NCBI RefSeq assembly: GCF_000972845.2
Contig: NC_040022.1
Coordinates: forward strand, 13,627,711-13,691,710
DNA: 64,000 nucleotides
DNA from: Larimichthys crocea
Lineage: Eukaryota > Chordata > Actinopteri > Sciaenidae
Direction of reading: 5' to 3'
In this document: in pieces, positions 25,301 through 34,300 of the stretch
How positions within the stretch are numbered: position 1 is the first letter of the stretch
How the letters are laid out: the number at the start of each line of letters is the position of its first letter
Made by a program: the position numbers and the translations under genes
The notes under the pieces: generated by a model
What the model saw: only the letters and a program-made list of their open reading frames with translations
Told to the model about the DNA's origin: nothing
The model's database searches: none

Positions 25301-28300
25301 TGCTGTATAGTCTTTATATAGAGGTCATCATCCATAAGAACAGTACTGATTTCATTACTAACAGACATTCTTGGGACTTATCAACTATCATCAGACGATC
25401 AAACGGTCGAGGTTCTGGGGTAGCTAGTGGAAAATGGAGCAGATATCTGGGCCAAGACTTTCTCTGCAGTCTGTTTAGCAACTTGATACATGATAATTAC
25501 ATGCTGATGTTCAGCAAGATCTGGACATTAATCCAGATATGCTTTAAAAAGCTAAACAGCCAATTACATTTTTAATAGCCAATTGTTTTTGAGACTGCAT
25601 TTCAGACAGTGTGTTCCACTTCTTTTGCTCTCCATGCACTGTGTACCTACATACAACCAAAACCCCAAGTGAATCAGAGAGATACAACAGACAACAGAGG
25701 TCCTTGTTATTGGTCCAAAACAGCAAAGAGCCTACAGTTTATTAAACTCCATGTAACACATAATCTCACAATATTACATGTTACCATAACCTCTGATCTA
25801 ACTTACCTTGCAGACCAAGATTATAACTACATGCTGATTTAAAGAGGCAATATGTAAGAATTATAGTTTTAGAACTAACATCAACAGAAAGTGAAGTAGT
25901 CAGATATGTATGTTTTGTCTTGCAGAGACTTTTATTGAATTGTGCATGCTATAGAGCTAGCTTTGGCACTTCATTTCTTATTTCTTAAACACGATTGTGT
26001 CTCAAGAGTCAGTATTGAATCACTGTAGTGTTCAGTCCTCAATCCAACAATCCTGGTTCTCTGCTTCATGGATTGAGCAAAGTGGCATCACAGAGCTGCT
26101 GCTAGCTGACAGACAGCTGCTAATGCCAGACAGCAGCCTGCTACACAATACAAGAGCTACAGACTTTGAACAACAACCCACATTAACATTCTTTGTAAAG
26201 TCTCCTTTATATCAAACTAACAAATATGAACACCCACACAATCCTAAGAGGAAGTCTAATGAGTCACACAAGCGAAAACATCTGTGTGGGTGAACCATAG
26301 GTGAAAAGGGCCTTTGATAGTTTGTACTTACACATTCTTGGATAAGAAAAGAAGTGAAAATGAAGACAAGAAATCTTATCAGTGCAACCTTCTCTCAGAG
26401 ACCTGCATCTGTACATCTCAAGATTCATTTATTTATTGTTCTACAACACAAGGTTGGACAGTAAAATGCAAGCTGGAGTCCCTGCGTGCTACACACAGAC
26501 AAACAAATGATTATTTATGGTGAAGTGTGGAGGATGAATTGAAGAGTCTCACAGCCTGAGGAAAGAAGCTGCTTTGTAAGTCTGGTGGTGGTATGGCATC
26601 GAATACTTCTGTATTGCTTGTCAGACAGCAGCAATGTGAACAGGATGTTACTTTGGTGGGTATTTAGGTATCCTTCAGGCTCCGTGTAGGAACTTCCCCT
26701 CACTGATATCGCTGATGCTCACTCTAACAACTATGGGAATTTTGGTTTCTTAAGAAGGCAGAAGCTTTTTTACAAGAGTGGATATGTGTGAGCCCTCTGT
26801 GATGCTGATGCCCAACTGTTCACCTACCTCACTGATGTAGACAGGGATGTTTGTCTTTTCCTTGTTTGTAAAATCACTGGTCAGATCACTGGTTTTGCTG
26901 GCATTGAGCAGTAGGTTGTTCTCTATGCACCACTCTGCAATACTTGATTTCTTCCCAAATTAATTCTCATTATTGTAAGTTTGCGGGAGACCATATCAAT
27001 GACCAGATTTCACAATTCATTGGTATAGAGTGTGAACAGGAGAGGGCTTGATGTTCAATACTAGATACGACAAGGTGTGAGCACTGATCTAAAAGTCTGA
27101 GGTTTCAAGGTGTTTGAATACTGAGTGGAGGGGAGACTTGAGAACCAGTTTCTCAAAGCACTCCATTAGAATGGGGGTGAGTGGCACAGAGCATTGTTCT
27201 TTCAACTAGACATGGCAAACTTTTTAGGTACACATAGTCTTAGCCCTGTTAACAGGCCCAGCAGCTTTGCTCATATTCATTCTGATCAGGATTTTTCTGA
27301 CATCCACTGTGGATACTGAGAGTAGCTGGTCTTCTTCAGATGGAGTGTATTTGACAGCTGATTCTTTGTTGAGGAGATCAAAGTGAGCATAGAATCATCT
27401 TGCAACATAGCTTCACACATAATGAGTCTACTTCTGCCTCTGTAGCCTGAGATGTTTTGGATTGGCTGCCAAATGTCTTTGGTGTTGTTAGAGTTGAGGT
27501 TTGTACTTTATCTCCTTGATGGCAGCTTTCAGTCTCACTCTGGTGCTGTATACTTCCTTGTCATCCGACTGAAAGGCAGCTGTCTTGGCTCTGGATAGAG
27601 TCTTCACTTCTCTATTCATCGATTGATTGTGTTGTCTTTGTGATCACCACATGATCAGTTTGCTGGTGTATGATGTCACTGATGTAAATTCCTTAAGATT
27701 GATATGGGTATGAGTTGTGGCATGCATGATAATGAGATCTCATCCATCATGTTGCATACTCTACATTGCACAAACACTTGTCTGGTGTATGCAGGTATAC
27801 ACAGATATACAGAGTTTTTTTTTTTTTTTTTTTTCTGTCAGCATTGGGAATACCTACTTCTAAATTCTATTTTAACAGTACTTAAATAAAATGAGGGCAT
27901 ACATTTAGAGTATACTCACTTCTTCAGGCAGCACTACACCTCTGCACACACTCTGACACACACCCACACACACTTATACTTCTAAGACATTAACACATAC
28001 ATATTATGACTCTCTCTTTTGCTCTCATACTATTCTCTTTCTTTCAAAGCACATCAGACACACTTTTATGCCACTCTTTGTATCTTTGTCTTGCTTCCTA
28101 TAGGTTGTTTCTTTCTCTCTCTCTTTCTCTGCACACTCAAAGACAAATACATACACATACACACACACACTCATTGACATAGTGCCTCACCTATCTGCTG
28201 TGCATCTTTTGTTATGCTTACTACAAGTGTTTCATCAGACTACAGAGCCAGGTGTTTGTGAGAGATGAGAATGCTTCTCAATACCGAGCTTCACATAACA

Positions 28301-31300
28301 GACCCCCCACCCATCCTTCAAAACATCTCAATCTAAATCATATAATACCTTAATCGGTATGATGTTGTAGCTAAAGCACAATTATTTAAATGATCTGAAG
28401 AAAACAAGTATCCTGTACGCATTGTAACCCTATAAAGCAGTGACCTACTGTAGTAGCAGTCAGTGCGCTGCTGCCTGCTGGATCACAAAGATGTAAAGCC
28501 ACAAAAAAAGACAAATTAGCGCCAAGCTTTTCCCATATTTTTGTGTTTGTTTCCACCTCCACCCTCTCCCCCATGAAATACTTTGTGTACAAAAGACAAA
28601 ACAATGTGTACAAAAGCAGTACATATTTTGTTCATCTCTGTCTCTGTCTGTTTCTCTTCAGGCCCATACTGCAGTCCCTCTGGAGCCTACATACCTAGCT
28701 GATGGTGAGTACTTTGATTTACAATGGACCACTCCTATAACGTTGTTTTAATGCAGTGGGGTTTTAGCATCTTACACAGTACACCTGACTGGTGTGGTGA
28801 CCTCTCACTGATGTAATGTAATAGAATTGTCACTGAAACTTGTCCAGGTGAGAAAGAATAGAGATTATAAACTAGATTATCTCAAACTTTATATGGTTCA
28901 ATAAATGATAAATGGACTGTACTTTCTAGCCTTTCTAGTGTTCTGACCACTCAAAGCGCTTTACACTACATATCTCATTCACCCATTCACACACATTCAC
29001 ACACTGATGGCATTAGCTGCCATGCAAGGTGCCAACTGCTCATCAGTTTTAGGGGTTAACCATTCATACACATTCACAAGCAATTTGATGTTCAGTATCT
29101 TGTCCAAGGACACTTCGACTTGCATGACTGTAGGAGCCGGGGATTAAACCAGCCACGATTTCTTGGCCCACTTGCAGTCTTAAGCCATACCCTCATAGCA
29201 TTTAACCACTGATGTATTACAGGATAAATTATATAACAGACATTTTACATTCTGCAGCCAATCAAGAAGTTAAATGTTTTGTTAAACTGAGAACACAGAC
29301 CTGAAACACACACACATCATTCAGTGTACCACTTAAATAAAAGCCCATAAATCTGATTAGAAGTTCTAGAAAAAAGCTTTATGCTTTAGAACAAAAATCA
29401 CATCACATTTATGTCTTTTTAGAATATCTAATATCTGTAGTGTCTGTATGTCCATGGTTACACTGCAAACAGGAACTGCTAATAACTCATTCAAAATATC
29501 TTTTTTGGTGCTAATGTGTGCTAAAATGTGAACAAAGACTAAAGCCAGAGCTCAGAAGAGAATACCAGTAGCTGACATCACTACACAGAGCTGATTAAAA
29601 GAAAAAGAATCAAAGAAAACTTAGAAAAACTTAGAAAATACAATTTTACATCTTAGCAGGCTCGACCGGTTTTATAATAAACAATCTCATAAATTTTTAA
29701 TTGAAGTCTTCTGTTTGTTTTTTTATGTTGAACCAAAATTTATTCATCAGCTCGTTGCAGTGAATGAATATGATTCTGGTGGATCGATCATAGCGGGCTC
29801 TTAGATTGATTGGTGTGGGTGTTTGCTCCAGAGTTTCTCTGTGTTTCGTCTTATACCACACTTCACATTGCTGCTTTTGATCTCCACTGAACATTTGAGA
29901 CAAACTACTTTCAAAGTTCTCTTTTCTGTTTTTAGGACACGGCAGGTGAAATCACTTTTCTCTGACTCTCTCACTTCTCATACTGCCTCTCATCTCCTGT
30001 GTGTGTGTCTCACACACTGATAGTCCCAATGCACAGATTTGATTGGGTGGGGATTTATAATGCATGCAATCGCTCTGTGAGATTCATGGTCCGAAAATAT
30101 ATTACCGTAAAGGTTAGAAAAGCTGCGCTGGTTAAAATAGAAACACTCCACTGTTAAATTCTGCTTTATCGTCTAGTTCACCGTTTACCGAGGTAATAAT
30201 TAATGTCAGAAGGAGCCTTATTTCTCCATAAAGCTCAATACAGTCAGACTTATTTTTGTAACCTGTGGAGTTGCCCCCAACTGGCTATTAGAATAAATGC
30301 AGGTTCAAGGTACTTCTGCATTGACTTCACTTTCCAGGTTTAGACACTGGCTTGTAAACATCGCATTACGGAACAGTCTGTAAGGATATTTTTTTTGGCC
30401 TTTTCAAGCTTTATTTGATCAAATCAAATCAAATTTTAGAGAGAGAGAGAGACAGAGAGAGAGAGAGACAGAAGGTTTGAGTAGAGTGTTCAGTAAAGGG
30501 AGATGTGACTACATCTTCAACCAATACCGTGCCTGACTAGGCACAACCCTGAAAGAGAGGGAGAGGGAGGGAGGGAGGAAGGGAGGGAGGGCGCAAATGT
30601 AGCCAGGACCGCCCCTGGTTACAATAGTCCAGCCTAGAAGTAACAAATGCGTGGACTAGTTTTTCTGCATCCTCTTGACATTTTGGCGATGTTACATAAG
30701 TGGAAGAATGCAGTCCTCGAAATTTGTTTCATGTGGACGTTAAAGGACAAATCCTGATCAAAGACAACTCCAAGATTCTTTACAGTGGAGCTGGAGGCCA
30801 GGGTGATCCCATCTAAAGTAACTAAGTCTCTAGAAAGAGAGTTTCTGAGGTGTTTGGGTCCAATTACAAGAACTTCAGTTTTGTCTGAATTTAACATCAA
30901 CTTTTTATATCCTTAAGGCATGCTTGGAGTTTAGCCAGCTCTAACTATAAGCTCTATCAAAAAGGAAAGTCTTAAGTCTACTTAAAAGTGTTGACCGTGT
31001 CTGCCTCCTGAACCCAGAAAGGTAGTTTGTTCCACAGAAGAGGAGCCTGATAGCTGAAAGCTCTGGCTCCCAATCTACTTTTGGAGACTATAGGAACCAC
31101 AAGGAACCCAGCGTCCTGAGAGCGCAGTGTTCTAGAGGGGTAGTAAGGTATTATGAGCTCTTTCACATATTTGATAGAGACAGCTGAAGAGTGACAGGAA
31201 TGTGGAAAGAGAGAGATGGGGAATGACATGCAGGGCCGCAGGTCAGATTCGAACCCTGGGCCACTGTGGCAAGGACTGAGCCTTCGTACGTGGGGTGGAT

Positions 31301-34300
31301 ACTCTACCAACTGAGCTGAACTGGATTATATTTTATGGAGAAAATGTTTTCTGGTTTTCCCTCTAATGTCAACCTCAACTCTGTGATTTACAGAGTTTCC
31401 TGATGGACAGTGAAGTAAACTGCTGCAGTTAGTTAATGTTAGCTCAGCTTGTTAGCTGGGCTGCCTGGACTGTGAGCTCAGGGCACCGGAGGTGTTAGTG
31501 TTTGTACCACAGGCGTTTTGAACCCCTGGGAGGAAGAGGTTGGAGATGGAGTTGGTTATGTGTTAAGAAGATATAAGGAGACTGCCGGACAAGAGTAAAT
31601 GTGGGACTGACTTTTAGTGGTTGGTGAGAGCTTGGTGAAATAAAAGGCTGAAAGACAGACGCCAAGCTGGGCTGACTGCTGCTGGACTAGTCAGTGATAT
31701 TAGCTGCTGCTGGGTCTGCTGCTGGGGACCTGGTTGATGTTTGAAAACAAGATAAAAAATTCAATAAAAGCTGCATTATCTCTGGTATATAACATATCCA
31801 GCTCTGTCCACAATTGCTGTCCTCCTGAACACAAACACTATTTTGGGCTCCCTTAGTGCGAACACAAGCCCTCCCGCATTTTCTCTGCTCACACATCTCC
31901 AAACTTTACAATCAGTGGAGAGAGCCTCAAACAAACCATGCAGGCTCATTAGAGAGAACTCTCAGGGGGAAACGGAGTTGTCACCACAGCAGCAAACACA
32001 CAAGACACAACAAACAAAATGACACTGTGTCAAAATAAAGCTGGACATCATCATGCACAGCAATCAGCCAGCCTCTGCATACACAGAGAGATCATATTAG
32101 TAATCCTGTCAGCAGCAGGACTGTTCTTCTACACCCGCATACACATACACACGCACACACACACCTACACACACACTGTCAAAAGAGGCAATCATGCAGG
32201 TGGACTCCTGCTGACAGCGTTGCTGATGTGACCGACGTCCTCGATGCAATTAGATAAATATGTTTTAAAAGACAGAAGAAAAAAGTAGACTAATGACAAA
32301 CACACAAATGGAGGGGGTGCTCACACACTGGTGGCACGGTAGTTTGAACAGCTCCAACATAGTGACACATCGTCCCTTTCATATCATTTTAGCTCGTCAA
32401 TATATTTTTGACACAGAACCTGCAGTATGTGGATCAAGTAGCTTGTGACAGCTGGTGGGGTGTCACTCCACCTCCTTGCCACAGGTGAGCAAGGCACTGT
32501 ACCCTCCAACATCTGCTCCCTGGGCACTGCAAATCACTGCCCACCGCTCCAGTCTGTGTGTATTAGGCATCTGCCAATATGTGTGTGATCCTGTGCATGT
32601 GCATGTGTGTTCCGACAGGTGCCAACTGGATGGGTCAAATGCGGAAGAATAATTTTCATGTAAAAATGTGATTAATAAATTTTCTAAAATTAAAAAAATT
32701 ATAAAAAAAAAAAACGTTGTTCTAAAAATAACCCGCAATAAACGAAATCCGCGAAGTAATCAGCTTTATTTTTTACAATTATTATACATGTTTTAAGGCC
32801 GTAAAACCCCTAACCACACACTTTTATACACTTTTCTCAGACAGGCATTAACATTTTCTCACATTTCTCTCTTAAACACTCTCAAAGTTCAAACCTTCGC
32901 AGATTTAACAAAAATAAGTACAATACTGTATTAGTAAATGAAACCAAAGATCAAAACCTGTTTTCAAGCCTTGTACACATTGTTTTCATTTTTAACAAAT
33001 TTAATTTTAATGCTCAATCTATGAGGTTTGACACATAAGAAATTATTACCAGTAACTCTTTAAATGCCTCTTTAAATCTGTATGTAAATATGGCTAGCCG
33101 AACCCATTTTGTACAGTTCTCCCTTAGCCAATCAGGACGCCGAACACAATGCATGTTCATACTGTACAGTACACTGTGAAAAAAATTACACTAAAAAAAT
33201 CTGCGAAACAGCGAGGCCACGAAAGGTGAACCGCGTTATAGTGAGGGACAACTGTATATTTAATCAATGTTTAGGTACATATATTGGATCAGACCAGGTA
33301 TAAACACATGTTGAAGGACTTAAATCAGGATCTGGACTGAAAAAATAAGTTCCATCTTGTCTTTGGATCAAAGTTAGAGTGATTTATGAGTGAACTTCTA
33401 AATATAAAAGCCTTTATGTATTGACAACACAGTAGAATGCATCCATGCTGTGTTACATCAGTACAACATGGCAGTCACAAAATGTATGTTATTGAAATAC
33501 AGCTATTAGGAACAGGATATAAACTAGCAAAGCTAATAAATAAATAAGCTTAAACATAAAAACGGAGATGTACTGGGGAAGAAATGCGAGGTGAGGAGAG
33601 AAAGGAGGGAGGAGGACGGAGATAATGGAGTGGAGGAGAGAACTAATACCGGGCGTGAGCTGGGAGAAGAATTAAGAGAAAGTAAAGGAGAGAAATGAGT
33701 TTGAACAGAGGAGAAAAAGGAGTGGTGACAAAAAAGACAGAATCCCCCAATCCGTCTCCTCTCCTCTCCTCTGTGTACACACTGTGCAGATCCCTCCATT
33801 TCACCATCTTTAATTAACGTTTTAGTCTTTATCCCAAGTGTATCCCTTTGTGTGTGTGTGTGTTTGTGTGATTGAGCTGGGCTCTCCATGTGTCATTTGT
33901 TTCCAGACATTTAATCCACTGCAGTAGACACACACACACACACACACACATGCACACACACACAGAGCTGTCAGTAGTTGTAATAGAGGTCAATTGAAGG
34001 TGCTGATTTCGTAGTGCAGTTGTCAGAGTGAAATGAACTCATTTATTCAGTATTTGAGCCTCTCAGTTACATCTTTCATATAACCCTGTAGTCAACTGCA
34101 CATTAATCCTGTCTTATTATGTTCCCACCAAATGCAAAGTGAATTTTCACCTTGTGTTACTCGCTCAAGTTTAGTTGTGGGATCATTGGTTTCCTTGCGC
34201 AAGTAAATATTTGTCCTTCATCTGGTTTTACGACAGCAGCATGAACCCAAAAATGAAAAGATATTGCCCTCTTTTGATTACAATAAACAGATAAAAAAAG

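Larger units (their letters stand above)
24235..28661. other. jup intron, 4.4 kb
   Basis: It holds the TTAA-flanked element at 24292-24986, a possible second related end at 25840-25890, a decayed LINE fragment (26520-27600) and CT/CA-rich low-complexity DNA at 27900-28180. The 98-codon frame at 25997-26293 has no recognisable domain and I treat it as chance. Confidence 0.65.
30388..31319 (-). mobile_element. tRNA-derived SINE split by an L2-type insertion
   Basis: The inverted SINE tail GGCCTTTTCAAGCTTTATTT lies at 30397-30416, and the rest of the SINE, ending CTCTACCAACTGAGCTGAAC (inverted A box), lies at 31169-31319. Between them is an L2-derived piece. The seven bases ATTTGAT occur at both edges, 30413-30419 and 31169-31175, as expected if the L2 piece inserted into the SINE and duplicated its target. 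Same SINE family as 14476-14662. Confidence 0.75.

Noticed and set aside
25997..26293. 98-codon + strand frame in a jup intron
   Set aside because: No domain, no splice sites linking it to jup in frame, and likely part of an interspersed repeat that begins near 25846.
33533..33889. 118-codon minus-strand frame
   Set aside because: Serine/leucine low-complexity translation of a GA-rich stretch.
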